The notes below the pieces were generated by a model. It saw only the letters and a program-made list of their open reading frames with translations. It made no database searches and had not been told where the DNA came from. From the NCBI GenBank assembly GCA_023425645.1, contig JAFACG010000010.1, positions 62,001 through 126,000 on the forward strand: a stretch of DNA of 64,000 nt, written 5' to 3'. The position numbers were made by a program, and so were the translations under genes. Numbering within the stretch: position 1 is the first letter of the stretch; every line of letters begins with the position of its first letter. The stretch comes from Pseudomonadota bacterium. Lineage in GTDB: Bacteria > Pseudomonadota > Gammaproteobacteria > Burkholderiales > Burkholderiaceae_B. Shown here piece after piece: positions 1 through 9,202 of this stretch.

Positions 1-1
1 A

Positions 2-1621
2 ATATTCGCCGCGTGGGTGTCGGCCTTCGTGCATTTCGACTACACCGTCCAGACCCTGCTGGGCGGCGCCCGGCAAGTAATCTATGTCAGCACAGGCGCT
101 TCAGGCGCCATCCTCAGCCTGACCGGCGCGGCGCTGGTCCTGGCGCTGGCCGCCCAATGGAACGGCCGAACCTCTGCGCACACCAGAAGCCTGATGCGCA
201 GCGCCCTGTTCGTGTCCGTGCTGACCCTGGGCTACGGCATGGTGGACACGAGCATCGACAATACCGCCCACATCGCGGGATTCGGCTTCGGCCTGCTGGC
301 CGGCATGGTGATCACCGTGTCGCAGTACGCCCCCAGGCCCGCGCTGCTGCTGGGCTCCGGGCTGCTCGCCCTGGGCGTGACGGGCCTGATCGCCTGGACG
401 GGCTATCAAGGCATCCGGCAGAACCCTTCTGCGCAGGATCTGCGACGAATCACCCTGGACATGCAGAGCGAAGCAAGCAGAAGCCGCGACCAGAAGCGCC
501 TGCTGGCTGCCGAACAGAACGAGCTGCCGCCTGCCGCCAGCGCCGAGACGGCGCGAGGCCTCGTGATCCAGGAACCCTTCGTGGGGGGCGTCTACACCGC
601 CGGCTCGGCGAACCGCCTGCACCTGCTGAAGAACTACGACGAATCCGAAGCCAAGGAATTCGACCTGAGCGCCGGCCGCGTGGTCTCGACCTGGGTTCGC
701 CATTCCTATCCGGACGGTATGACCTGGGGTTGTCCGCACAAATCCTGTTTCGGCATCGGCGTCGCCGACCTGCACATCGATGCCCGGCAGGCGTATTTCG
801 CCAATCTGCTCAAAGGCGCGGTCAGCCGCGTGGACATGGCGTCCGGCAAAGTACTGTTCAGCACGCCTACCGGTCCCTTCCCGAGCCGCCTGCTGGTGCA
901 CGGGAACGTGATCTACGCCTACGATTGGGCCGCCGCCACGCTGACGCTGCTGGATGCCCGGAACGGCAAAGTACTGCAGACCCTCGCCCTGGACGACGAG
1001 AAGGACGCCCGGTACCGGTGGCCTCATGGCGACACACTGGCATTGTCGCAAGACCAGACCCGGCTATACCTGCTGAGCCCATACGGCCGGGTCCATGTCT
1101 ACGACCTGGCGGCGCGTACGCTGACGCCCTGGACATTGCCGACGGGCTCCTCCAGCCCGTACTGGCGGTTCCTGGGCATCGATCCCGACCGCGTGGTGCG
1201 CATGGGCACGGACGGTCTGGGCCGGGTGTGGCTGCTGCACGCCGATGGCGTGTCCTATCCGGACGAAAACCAGCGCGGTCCTGCCATCCTCTACAAACTG
1301 CCCCGACAGCCGCGCTACCTGACCGACACATTCATGGACGCGGACGGACGTCACGGCCTGATCCTGTCCATCCTGGACGGCTACATCGCCGCCAGCTCCG
1401 CCCAGACCGGCAGGCTGCTGCGCCTGTATCCCCTGGCCTTCCCCGCCTCTTCACTGCTGGTCATGGACATTCTGGACAAGCAGCGCTTCTATGTCGCCGG
1501 CCGCGAGGGAGTCCAGATATTCGACATAGACCAGGCCTTGCGCGCCGACCCGATCGCCACCGACTACCAGCGGCTGCTGGACGACGAGCGCAAACGCATC
1601 AGCGCCCTGAACCCGGCCTGA
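2..1621 (+). CDS. rhomboid-family intramembrane protease, N-terminally cut, fused to a beta-propeller-like domain
   Basis: The reading frame is open from base 2, so the true start lies outside the window; a GTG at 17 is probably internal. The N-terminal part is hydrophobic and holds the two rhomboid signatures: the serine motif GASGA and, about 60 residues later, a histidine in the helix NTAHIAGFGFG, followed by a last membrane helix. Rhomboids cut transmembrane helices inside the bilayer using this Ser/His dyad. A linker near residues 150-180 is followed by roughly 350 residues of soluble sequence with repeating units (for example VIYAYDWAAATLTLLDARNGK) that look like propeller blades. The ordinary rhomboid is much shorter, so the long C-terminal domain is unusual. 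The rhomboid call is firm; the propeller call is inferred from pattern only. Confidence 0.75.
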   Translation: MFAAWVSAFVHFDYTVQTLLGGARQVIYVSTGASGAILSLTGAALVLALAAQWNGRTSAHTRSLMRSALFVSVLTLGYGMVDTSIDNTAHIAGFGFGLLAGMVITVSQYAPRPALLLGSGLLALGVTGLIAWTGYQGIRQNPSAQDLRRITLDMQSEASRSRDQKRLLAAEQNELPPAASAETARGLVIQEPFVGGVYTAGSANRLHLLKNYDESEAKEFDLSAGRVVSTWVRHSYPDGMTWGCPHKSCFGIGVADLHIDARQAYFANLLKGAVSRVDMASGKVLFSTPTGPFPSRLLVHGNVIYAYDWAAATLTLLDARNGKVLQTLALDDEKDARYRWPHGDTLALSQDQTRLYLLSPYGRVHVYDLAARTLTPWTLPTGSSSPYWRFLGIDPDRVVRMGTDGLGRVWLLHADGVSYPDENQRGPAILYKLPRQPRYLTDTFMDADGRHGLILSILDGYIAASSAQTGRLLRLYPLAFPASSLLVMDILDKQRFYVAGREGVQIFDIDQALRADPIATDYQRLLDDERKRISALNPA

Positions 1622-1867
1622 ACCGCGCCTTTCCTGCTGCGCGCCCGTCCAGGCGTGCGCGCAGCAGATTTTGGCCAATGGAATTCCGGAGCCTCACCCG
1701 ACCTGGCCGCTCATCCAGAAAAACCACTTCCGTGCGATCTCTTTTGCACAAAACAAGTACGAAGAAATCCGTCTGTTGGGCTTTTCGTACCCGCGTCGCC
1801 TCAACGTAAAATACACGCCTACCCAAGCACTTCAAGAAAAAACATTCGACGCATCAAGGAATCGAGC

Positions 1868-2026
1868 ATGTACATGTTTCTGCCATTTCTACTGGCACTG
1901 GGCGCAACCCTCGGCGTGCTGGTTGGCAAGAAAAAACTCAGCTATGCCATGTGGGCGACGTTGGTCCTCATCACCCTTCTCTCCTTCAAGCACCACGTAA
2001 GCGACCCTCTGGCCCTTTCCTTCTAA
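1868..2026 (+). CDS. DUF5993 family small membrane protein
   Basis: This is a 52-residue protein with two hydrophobic helices separated by the basic turn GKKKLS. It ends 9 bases before dsbB on the same strand. Small DUF5993 proteins are commonly encoded directly before a DsbB-like protein, and the spacing here suggests one transcript. The ATG at 1868 is preferred to upstream in-frame starts because the upstream residues are not hydrophobic and look like leader sequence. Function is unknown; a role as a small partner of DsbB in the inner membrane is inference from the pairing. Confidence 0.7.
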   Translation: MYMFLPFLLALGATLGVLVGKKKLSYAMWATLVLITLLSFKHHVSDPLALSF

Positions 2027-2035
2027 GACGCGACG

Positions 2036-2602
2036 ATGAAAAATACAGTTCAGCCGGCAAGTCGCCTGGCCGTGAGCACGCTCATGAACACGCTCGGCCT
2101 TTTGGGCATCTGCGTCGCGCTTTTGATCGCTTTTTATTACCAGCTGGCGAAGTCGGAATTGCCGTGCCCTCTTTGCCTGCTCCAGCGAGCCGGCCTGATC
2201 ATTGTCGGCTGCGGATTCCTGTTCAATGTCCGCCTGGGCGTCAAAGGCGCCCACTACGGCATGGTGCTGGCAGGCTGTGTCATCACCGGCCTGATTGCCG
2301 TGCGGCAGGTATTCCTGCACATCCTGCCGGGCGACACCGGCTATGGCTCCGCCTTTCTCGGCCTGCACTTTTATACCTGGGCCTTGGTCGCCGCCATCCT
2401 GACCGTGCTTGCCGTCGGCGTCATGCTGAGCCTGGGCGACCGGGAGTTCCGCACGCTGAAGCTGCCGGCCTTCTCGGGCTTGAGCAAGGCCGCCAGCGCG
2501 CTGTTCGTCATCCTGATCGCGGCAAACCTTGTTTCCACCACGCTCGAGTGCGGAACCGGGCAGTGCGCGGACGATCCAGTCAGCTATCAACTGCTGGATT
2601 AG
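2036..2602 (+). CDS. dsbB: disulfide bond formation protein B (DsbB-like)
   Basis: DsbB-type quinone-linked inner-membrane oxidase (188 aa) that would reoxidise DsbA in the periplasm. The first redox pair is visible as LPCPLCLLQRAG (Cys44, Cys47), just after the first helix, which is the usual place. In E. coli the second cysteine pair sits in the second periplasmic loop. Here the loop after residue 90 has no cysteine; instead a pair lies near the C-terminus (Cys172 and Cys177, ECGTGQCADDP) after the last helix. Several hydrophobic segments span residues 17-34, 50-65, 74-92, 108-131 and 152-170. It follows the DUF5993 gene and is probably co-transcribed with it. Confidence 0.85.
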   Translation: MKNTVQPASRLAVSTLMNTLGLLGICVALLIAFYYQLAKSELPCPLCLLQRAGLIIVGCGFLFNVRLGVKGAHYGMVLAGCVITGLIAVRQVFLHILPGDTGYGSAFLGLHFYTWALVAAILTVLAVGVMLSLGDREFRTLKLPAFSGLSKAASALFVILIAANLVSTTLECGTGQCADDPVSYQLLD

Positions 2603-2791
2603 CCTCGGCATGGGCCTCCTATGGACGCGAGGCGACGCGGCCTGACGCTCAGGTCCGGCAGGGCGGAAGGGCCGATGCACGGCCCTTTGTTCTACAATCA
2701 AGGCTTTGCGAGGCGCCGCCGCACGCGTCGCCCTGTCCATGATGGTCCTTCCGTTCCGGCCCAGCCGCCCTTCATTTTCTGGGAGCTTCCT

Positions 2792-3856
2792 GTGAATTCT
2801 CCCTCCACCGCCCGACGCCCGCTCCACCCCGCCTGGGGCATCGCCCTTGTGGCGCTGATCGCCCTGGTCGGCCTGTATTACGTGAAGTGGTCGCCCTACT
2901 ACGACCGCGTCTTCGTGGCGGCCCAGACCCACTCCATCGGCAGCTCCATCCTGACGGATGCCAGCGGCGCCGTGCCGGCGCCGTCCTTTCAAGCCGCGCT
3001 GGACTACGCCATGGCCTATGGCAAGGCCATCTGGAAAGCCCTGCTGCTGGGCCTGTTGCTGGGTTCGGCCATCCAGACCCTGCTGCCGCCGCAGTGGATC
3101 ATCCGCTGGCTGGGCGGCTTTGGCGCGGGCAGCGTCGTGAAAGGCAGCCTGCTGGCCATTCCCGGCATGATGTGCACCTGCTGCGCCGCGCCGGTCGTCA
3201 GCAGCCTGCGGCAGTGCCGGGCCGCTCCCGGCAGCGCGGCCGCCTTCTGGCTGGGCAACACCATGCTCAATCCCGCCACCCTGATCTTCATGGGCTTCGT
3301 GCTGGGCTGGCATTGGGTCGGACTGCGGCTGGGACTGGGCATCGTCATGGTGCTGGGCCTGGGCTGGCTTATCAACCGCCTGAACCGCGGCAACAGCGCC
3401 ACTGTGGAGGTGCCGGCCGCCGATATGGACCCGGTCGACCTGCACGCCGGCCCCTTGCTGCTGCGCTGGGCGCGCAGCTTCGGCCGCATGGCGCTGCGCC
3501 TGCTGCCGGAGTACGTGATCCTGGTCCTGCTGCTGGGCGCCGCCCGCACCTGGCTGTTTCCCGTGATGGACATGAGCATGGACAACAGCCTGTCCTGGAT
3601 CCTGGGCGCGGCCGTCGCCGGCGCCCTGTTCGTCATCCCCACGGCCGGCGAAGTCCCCATCGTGCAGGCCATGCTGGCCCTGGGCGTGGCCGCCGGCCCC
3701 GCCGCCGCCCTGCTCGTGACCCTGCCCCCCATCAGCCTGCCCTCCCTGATCGCCGTCTTCCGCTCCTTCCGCCGCACGGACTTGGCGGTGCTGCTGACAG
3801 GCGTGATCGGGATGGGGGTGCTGGCGGGCGGAGCAGCAACGGTTCTGAGGTTCTAA
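2792..3856 (+). CDS. YraQ-family (DUF318) permease
   Basis: Polytopic inner-membrane protein of 354 aa. The conserved cysteine motif MMCTCCAAPVVSS, in the middle of the first permease half, and the helix AFWLGNTMLNPATLIFMGF mark the DUF318/YraQ family, related to the ArsP permeases. Substrate is unknown. The GTG start at 2792 is chosen because GGGAG lies 6 bases upstream and the protein then begins with a short polar stretch followed by the first helix. The longer in-frame reading from 2621 adds an arginine-rich N-terminus with no family support. It follows dsbB by about 190 bases. Confidence 0.75.
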   Translation: MNSPSTARRPLHPAWGIALVALIALVGLYYVKWSPYYDRVFVAAQTHSIGSSILTDASGAVPAPSFQAALDYAMAYGKAIWKALLLGLLLGSAIQTLLPPQWIIRWLGGFGAGSVVKGSLLAIPGMMCTCCAAPVVSSLRQCRAAPGSAAAFWLGNTMLNPATLIFMGFVLGWHWVGLRLGLGIVMVLGLGWLINRLNRGNSATVEVPAADMDPVDLHAGPLLLRWARSFGRMALRLLPEYVILVLLLGAARTWLFPVMDMSMDNSLSWILGAAVAGALFVIPTAGEVPIVQAMLALGVAAGPAAALLVTLPPISLPSLIAVFRSFRRTDLAVLLTGVIGMGVLAGGAATVLRF

Positions 3857-3947
3857 GGTCGCTGCGGAACCGGGAAGCCACGCAATACATCCGACACCAA
3901 AGCCCTGCCTGCGTTATCCGGCGCCCCGGGGCTGGCGCGGGAACGCA

Positions 3948-5114
3948 TCAGCCTGGCCTTCGCTGTGGATCGGCAAGCAATGTCTCGATCAGGGAATAAG
4001 TCGCCTCGACCCGTGCTTCATTCGGGAAATTTCTGTTCGCAAGCACGACTACGCCAAGGCCCTTGGCGGGAAGCATGGCTATATACCCGCCGAAGCCATT
4101 CGTTGAGCCCGTCTTGTTCAGTATGACGTCTTTTTGCGGCGGCAGCGCCGGGCTTATGCGTTCGACGGGCTGAGGGTGCAGGATGAAGTCCAGTCCATTG
4201 CCCCGCTTCATGGTTTCCAGATCGACCGGCCACGGATACTGCTCCCAGATCATGCCTTGCGTAAAGGCCGCCGTCCGGAACCGTCCTTCCTGGGTGCGCC
4301 GCATGGCCGCTTCCAGTTCCGGCGATACGGGCGCGTTCCCAAGCTCGGCGTCCAGGAGCCGGAGCATGTCTCGAGCGCTCGATTTCACGCCGTACGCTTC
4401 TGAATCAAGCACGCCGGGCGTGACGCGAATCGCGGCATCGGTTTTTCTGTCATAGCCAAAGGCATACTTGCCCATAGCCTGTTCGGGAACCTGTATCCAG
4501 GTATTTTCCAGGCCCAGCTCCTGGAAAAGCAGGGTTTCGACGGCATGGGCATACCTCATGCCCAGCGCCTGGGCCGTGATGCGCCCCAGCAGGCCGATGC
4601 TGATATTGGAGTAACTGCGGGCCCCAGGCTGCGATGGACGCCATGTCTTCAGCCAGTCCACCAAGCCGTCCGCATCCTTCACGCCGTCGGGAACCTGCAA
4701 GGGAAGTCCGCCGGAATGATGGGTGGCCAGGTCCATCAAGGTCATGTCGTCGCCAATCTTGCAGGCATCGGCGCACAGGTAATGCGCGGCCTTGTCCTCG
4801 AGCGCCAATTTGCCGCGCTGCTCCGCCAAGGCGGCCAAGGTCGCATTGAACACCTTGCTGATCGACCCGAGTTCGAAAAGCGTATCCGGCGTGGCGGGCT
4901 GCTTGTCGGCCCGCGATGCGAGGCCGACCGAGTAGAAGTGGTGTTCGCCCCTGTCCGTGACGCCGACGACCAGCCCAGGAATCCTGTACTCGGCGACAGG
5001 CCCCGCAAAGGCGCTCCTTGCCTTGTCTTGAAAAGAGAGTTCACTCGCATGTCCGCTTGCCAAGGCGGATAGGGAGAACGCCAGCCCGACGATACGTAAA
5101 AACGAGATTTTCAC
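3948..5114 (-). CDS. ampC: class C (AmpC-type) serine beta-lactamase
   Basis: A 388-residue serine hydrolase with a signal peptide (MKISFLRIVGLAFSLSALAS, cleavage expected near residue 23), so it is periplasmic. The three active-site elements are present in order with class C spacing: SISK (Ser84, Lys87), YSN (168-170) and KTG (334-336). The length and the YSN triad separate it from class A and D enzymes; this class opens the beta-lactam ring of cephalosporins in particular. DD-peptidases share the fold, so activity is not proven by sequence. No LysR-type ampR gene lies beside it; the divergent neighbour is a phosphatase gene. Regulation is therefore not evident here. Confidence 0.88.
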   Translation of the reverse strand: MKISFLRIVGLAFSLSALASGHASELSFQDKARSAFAGPVAEYRIPGLVVGVTDRGEHHFYSVGLASRADKQPATPDTLFELGSISKVFNATLAALAEQRGKLALEDKAAHYLCADACKIGDDMTLMDLATHHSGGLPLQVPDGVKDADGLVDWLKTWRPSQPGARSYSNISIGLLGRITAQALGMRYAHAVETLLFQELGLENTWIQVPEQAMGKYAFGYDRKTDAAIRVTPGVLDSEAYGVKSSARDMLRLLDAELGNAPVSPELEAAMRRTQEGRFRTAAFTQGMIWEQYPWPVDLETMKRGNGLDFILHPQPVERISPALPPQKDVILNKTGSTNGFGGYIAMLPAKGLGVVVLANRNFPNEARVEATYSLIETLLADPQRRPG

Positions 5115-5325
5115 TTCATTTTCCTTGTGATCCGATCAGAGTCATCCGCGATCCTACCATCGCCGCTCGGCCACAATCGTTGCGCCCGGGCCGGTCCATC
5201 GCCTTCAACCGGGCCTCAGCTTTGCCTGGCCGGCTGGAGATTGAGCGGCACGTTTTCCTGTTTCGTTCCAGGACGCCGCAAGCTGTGCATGCCGATGCCA
5301 TGGGTCTGTTCGCCACAGATGCTTT

Positions 5326-7365
5326 ATGCATCACAGGGCGCCAGTTACACTAATCCGGTCTTTCCCGCATGCATCGCACACTCGATTGAGTCAAACTCCA
5401 GCCTCCAGCCCCCTGCCGCCGGTACTCGCCGGCCCCATCCTGCGGCGCCTTGAGCCTGACCGCCTTGTGCTCTGGCTCGTCGGCAGCGCACCGCTGCGCC
5501 TGACTCTGCTGCTCGAACCCAGCGGCGAACCGGCCCGTCAGGTATCGCTGGACGCCACGTGCTGCCGCCTCCTTCCCATCGGCCGCCACGCCTATCTGCA
5601 TTTGATCGACGTGAACCTGCCTGAGCCCCTGCCGCAGGACGCGCTGATCCACTACGATCTGATCGTCACCGCAGAGGACGGCCGGCAAGCCGGCATTGCG
5701 CAATGGGCGCCGCACCTGCTCCATGATGGCGCAACGCGCCCCAGCCTGGTGCTGCGCAGCCGCGCGGACAACATCCTCTACGGCTCGTGCCGCAAGCCGC
5801 ATCATCGCTCCGCCGACGGGCTCGCGCGCGCGGACGGCCTGCTGGCCGGCCAGATCGCCCAGGCCGACGCCCGGCCCGCCATGCTCATGCTGTGCGGCGA
5901 CCAGGTCTATGCGGACGACGTGGCCGGCCCCATGCTCGCAATGATCCATGCGCTGATCCAGCGCCTTGGCCTGTACGGCGAGCGCCTGGACGGCGCCGTC
6001 GTCTCCGACAGCGCCGAGCTTTACGCCCATCCCGCCGGCTATTACCGCCGCGAGGATTTGCTGCCTGCCTTCAAATCCAACGAGGCCTTGCGCGAACGCT
6101 TCTTCGGCGGCGTGGAAAAACCCATCTTCACCACGGCCAATGCGCACAACCACCTTGTGACGCTAGCTGAGGTGCTGGCCATGTATCTGCTCGTCTGGTC
6201 GCCCGTGCCCTGGCAGCTCCTGCCCGAGCCCGAAATGCCCGCCCTGGATGCCGAACACGCGCAACGCTGGCAACGCGAACTCGGGGCCCTGCAGGGTTTC
6301 CGCCAGGAGTTGCCCCGCGCCGCGCGCCTGCTCGCCCACGTCCAGACGCTCATGATCTTTGATGACCATGACATCACCGACGACTGGAACCTTTCGGCCA
6401 AATGGGAAGCCACGGCCTACGGGCATCCATTCTCGCGGCGCATCGTGGGCAACGCCCTGATCGCCTACATGCTGTGCCAGGGCTGGGGCAATCGGCCCGA
6501 AGTCTTCGGCGCCGTGCTCGACGACACGGATGCCCTGCTGGCCGCGCCCGACGACAAGGGCCGGCTCGACGCCGCGGCGCAGGACGCGCTGGTCGACCGT
6601 CTCCTGTCGTTCAAGCGATGGGATTATGTATTGCGGACTCAGCCCACCGTCATCGTGCTCGACACGCGCACGCGCCGCTGGCGCAGCCGTCGCCTGCCCA
6701 GCCGCCCCTCGGGACTGATGGATTGGGAATCGCTGGTCGAGCTGCAGCATGAACTGCTGGATGAAGCAGCCGCCGTGATCGTCTCCCCAACCCCCATGTT
6801 CGGCGTCAAGCTGATCGAGGTCATCCAACGGATCTGCACCTACGCCGGCCACGCGCTGACCGTAGACGCGGAAAACTGGATGGCGCACCGCGGCGCGGCC
6901 AGCGTCATGCTGAACATCTTTCGCCACTCCCGCACGCCCGGCAACTACGTCATCCTGTCGGGCGACGTGCACTACTCCTTTGCCTACGACGTACAGGTAC
7001 GCGACAGCGACCGCATGCCGCACATCTGGCAGATCACCAGCAGCGGCATCAAGAACGAATTCCCGCGCCGGCTGCTGGACTGGCTGGACCGCCTGAACCG
7101 CTGGCTGTACGCGCCGCGCTCGCCCCTGAACTGGTTCACCCAGCGCCGCGACCTTGCCATCGTCCCGCGCCTGCCCGATCGCCGCCGCCGCGGCGAACGC
7201 GTATGGAACGGTTCGGGCATAGGCCAGGTCTGGCTGGACGCCCAGGGCCGCCCCTCCCGCATCCTGCAACACAACGCCGACGGCCAACCGTCCACTCAAT
7301 TCCTGAAGCCCGAACAAGACCAGCCCGAAATGGCGGCCGGCAAGCACCCGGCCACGGATGCCTAG
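5326..7365 (+). CDS. PhoD-like metallophosphatase family protein
   Basis: A 679-residue cytoplasmic-looking protein with the metallophosphoesterase motifs of the PhoD-like family: YGSCRKPHH (152-160), a GDQVYADD metal motif (191-198), FDDHDITDDWN (about 345-355) and SGDVHYSF (545-552). These residues coordinate two metals in the family. No signal peptide is seen, unlike secreted PhoD alkaline phosphatases, so an intracellular or unexported phosphodiesterase is more likely. The ATG at 5326 has no clear ribosome-binding site; a TTG at 5386 in the same frame is an alternative and would remove a poorly structured 20-residue N-terminus. It stands alone, divergent from the beta-lactamase gene. Confidence 0.75.
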   Translation: MHHRAPVTLIRSFPHASHTRLSQTPASSPLPPVLAGPILRRLEPDRLVLWLVGSAPLRLTLLLEPSGEPARQVSLDATCCRLLPIGRHAYLHLIDVNLPEPLPQDALIHYDLIVTAEDGRQAGIAQWAPHLLHDGATRPSLVLRSRADNILYGSCRKPHHRSADGLARADGLLAGQIAQADARPAMLMLCGDQVYADDVAGPMLAMIHALIQRLGLYGERLDGAVVSDSAELYAHPAGYYRREDLLPAFKSNEALRERFFGGVEKPIFTTANAHNHLVTLAEVLAMYLLVWSPVPWQLLPEPEMPALDAEHAQRWQRELGALQGFRQELPRAARLLAHVQTLMIFDDHDITDDWNLSAKWEATAYGHPFSRRIVGNALIAYMLCQGWGNRPEVFGAVLDDTDALLAAPDDKGRLDAAAQDALVDRLLSFKRWDYVLRTQPTVIVLDTRTRRWRSRRLPSRPSGLMDWESLVELQHELLDEAAAVIVSPTPMFGVKLIEVIQRICTYAGHALTVDAENWMAHRGAASVMLNIFRHSRTPGNYVILSGDVHYSFAYDVQVRDSDRMPHIWQITSSGIKNEFPRRLLDWLDRLNRWLYAPRSPLNWFTQRRDLAIVPRLPDRRRRGERVWNGSGIGQVWLDAQGRPSRILQHNADGQPSTQFLKPEQDQPEMAAGKHPATDA

Positions 7366-7590
7366 TCAAGGCTGATCAGTCCTTTTCATCGGGAACCGCG
7401 GCAGCGCCTGCCGCCACCCAAGATGGCGCACCTATGGCGCGACGACTGCGAACACCTGCTGCGTATCCTGAAGCGCCACATAGACAGATCACGAAGAGCC
7501 GAAAAGATCTCTCCAGCGTCAGCCAGTATCTTGTTAAGCTTGCATTGGCGCACTCAATGCCGAATAGGCAGGAACAGGAGCAAGAAGCAA

Positions 7591-8091
7591 ATGAGAAAAC
7601 TTCTCGTCAATACAGGCCTTGTTGTCCTGGGCCTTTCTACGTGGCACCATGCGTGGGCAGACACCGTCAAACCATGCAAAACCTGCTCGGCGGCGGAAAA
7701 GCCCGGCTACGAGGCGGGCGCCGTGGACAAGCGATTCAAATTCGGCGGCACCCCGCCCCCTCCAGCACCCCGGGCTTTGCCGATGCAGCCCAGCGTGCAA
7801 GCGCCCTCGAAAAACAAACAGGATTCCATCTTCGGAGACGGATCGAAAATATCGAAAGAGTTCCGAATCCAGGAAGAAAAAAATTCTGGCTACACAGGTA
7901 CTCGATCAGTAAAAGCCTCAAACGGCGATATCGAGTTCAGCATTACACAGGATGACCGCAACCCCAGCAGTCACGCGGGGCAACCATCCATCTTCGGATC
8001 GAGCGGCTACAACAACGGCCGCCCCCCCGGCATGCAGCCCGGCCCGACCGTGGACGACATCATGACGGGTAACCGGAATTTCAGAAGATAA
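7591..8091 (+). CDS. secreted or periplasmic protein of unknown function
   Basis: A 166-residue protein starting MRKLLVNTGLVVLGLS, a signal peptide with probable cleavage after HAWA (near residue 23). The mature part begins with a CKTC pair, then a proline-rich stretch (PPPPAPRALP) and a low-complexity Ser/Gly/Asn C-terminus. AGGAG lies about 10 bases before the ATG. I recognise no family. A CxxC near the mature N-terminus could bind a metal or be redox-active, but this is only a possibility. Confidence 0.65.
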   Translation: MRKLLVNTGLVVLGLSTWHHAWADTVKPCKTCSAAEKPGYEAGAVDKRFKFGGTPPPPAPRALPMQPSVQAPSKNKQDSIFGDGSKISKEFRIQEEKNSGYTGTRSVKASNGDIEFSITQDDRNPSSHAGQPSIFGSSGYNNGRPPGMQPGPTVDDIMTGNRNFRR

Positions 8092-8097
8092 GGCAAA

Positions 8098-8139
8098 GGC
8101 CGCGGCCGGAACGAACCAGCACACCTTGCCGCGGAGAAC
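8098..8139. repeat. highly decayed copy of the tRNA-Leu(CAA) 3' end (possible relic attachment site)
   Basis: About 34 of 42 bases match the 3' end of the tRNA-Leu gene at 41862-41946, with one gap. The core CGAACC-GCAC-CCTTGC is clear. It shares with the copy at 10828 an A in place of the tRNA G within GCACRCCTTG, which suggests common history with that copy. It lies just after the secreted-protein gene in a 268-base gap that holds nothing else recognisable. Chance similarity cannot be excluded. Confidence 0.4.
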
Positions 8140-8359
8140 AGCGGGGGACGCAAAGGCATACTGCTGGAGGTCTTCGCCAAGGGGGGCAGCCGCCTCGAGG
8201 TAAACGACACGCTGATGGCCATGCTCACCCAGCTTGCCAGAGCTGCGCTGCTCAAAGCCGCCAAACCCGAAACGGAAATTTGCCGACGTCTCAACGAACC
8301 CGGCAATAAGCCACATGCCACCCGGATACCGTACGTCGGCAGATAAAGGAGATGGGGGC

Positions 8360-9199
8360 TTACATCAGCCCGGCCTGCGTCTCGACCGATAGCGCCGGCC
8401 TCGGCTTCGCCGCCTGCAGCCACGCTGCGCAGCCAGCCGGCGAACTCGTTCCGCTGACGTAGAGCGCGCCGGATCCATATAAGGCGAGACGCTCTCGCAA
8501 CGAGAGGCCCTGCAGGACCCAGACGCCGCCGGCGCGGTCCGTCCAGACGATGCGGGCGTCGGTCCCGCCCAGCGCCTGGAGCAGGCCCGCGGCCGATGCG
8601 TTCGGCCGCAGCGCCACTACCGTCGTGTCATTGTCGCCGCGCAGGGGAAAGAGATTGGCTGCGGCAGCGCAGCTTAACGCGACGATCAGCAGACCGACGC
8701 CGACGCGGGAGCGCCTGTTCGGCGGACCGCCGCCTGAGGACCGGCCGCGCCAGCCCACGAAAAACGGCGCCAGCCCAAACACCACCAGCCATGCCACATC
8801 CCAGACCAGCGGCATGTCCGAGTCCATACGGATGCGGTGAATGCCGATGATCCAGTGCGAAAACAGCGCATCGACGATGTGCCACATGCCGAAGCCCATC
8901 CAGAACGTCGGCCACAAAGGACGCATGGACACCGCCGGTGCGCTTTTCCACACCCGGTAAAGAATCCACAGGCCGAACGCGGCCAGCACGTACATGAAGG
9001 CATGGAACAGGCCGTCCGCGGCCACTTGCATGCGCAGATCCCCCAGGATCCCGGTCTGGATTGCCGACAGCAAGTGATGCCACTGCAGGATCTGGTGCAA
9101 CAGGATGCCGTCGAAGAAGCCGCCCATCGCGAAGCCCAGCAGCGCGCCGGCGCGGCGCACGCCGCGCTCGGACGCATCCAGGGAGGACGCCGCGTCCAC
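8360..9199 (-). CDS. DUF2243 family membrane protein
   Basis: A 279-residue polytopic membrane protein. The N-terminal part GFAMGGFFDGILLHQILQWH is the DUF2243 signature, rich in conserved histidines, with further histidines in WHIVDALFSHW. After three or four helices there is a periplasmic-type C-terminal region of about 110 residues (LRPNASAAGLLQALGG...). Function is unknown; the histidines could ligate metal. The start is a GTG, 3 bases after the stop of the upstream 94-residue gene, so the two are translationally linked. Confidence 0.75.
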   Translation of the reverse strand: MDAASSLDASERGVRRAGALLGFAMGGFFDGILLHQILQWHHLLSAIQTGILGDLRMQVAADGLFHAFMYVLAAFGLWILYRVWKSAPAVSMRPLWPTFWMGFGMWHIVDALFSHWIIGIHRIRMDSDMPLVWDVAWLVVFGLAPFFVGWRGRSSGGGPPNRRSRVGVGLLIVALSCAAAANLFPLRGDNDTTVVALRPNASAAGLLQALGGTDARIVWTDRAGGVWVLQGLSLRERLALYGSGALYVSGTSSPAGCAAWLQAAKPRPALSVETQAGLM

Positions 9200-9202
9200 G
9201 CC

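Noticed and set aside
1889..3445. A minus-strand gene of 518 codons
   Set aside because: It crosses DUF5993, dsbB and the permease gene in antisense; Gln/Gly/Arg-rich shadow.
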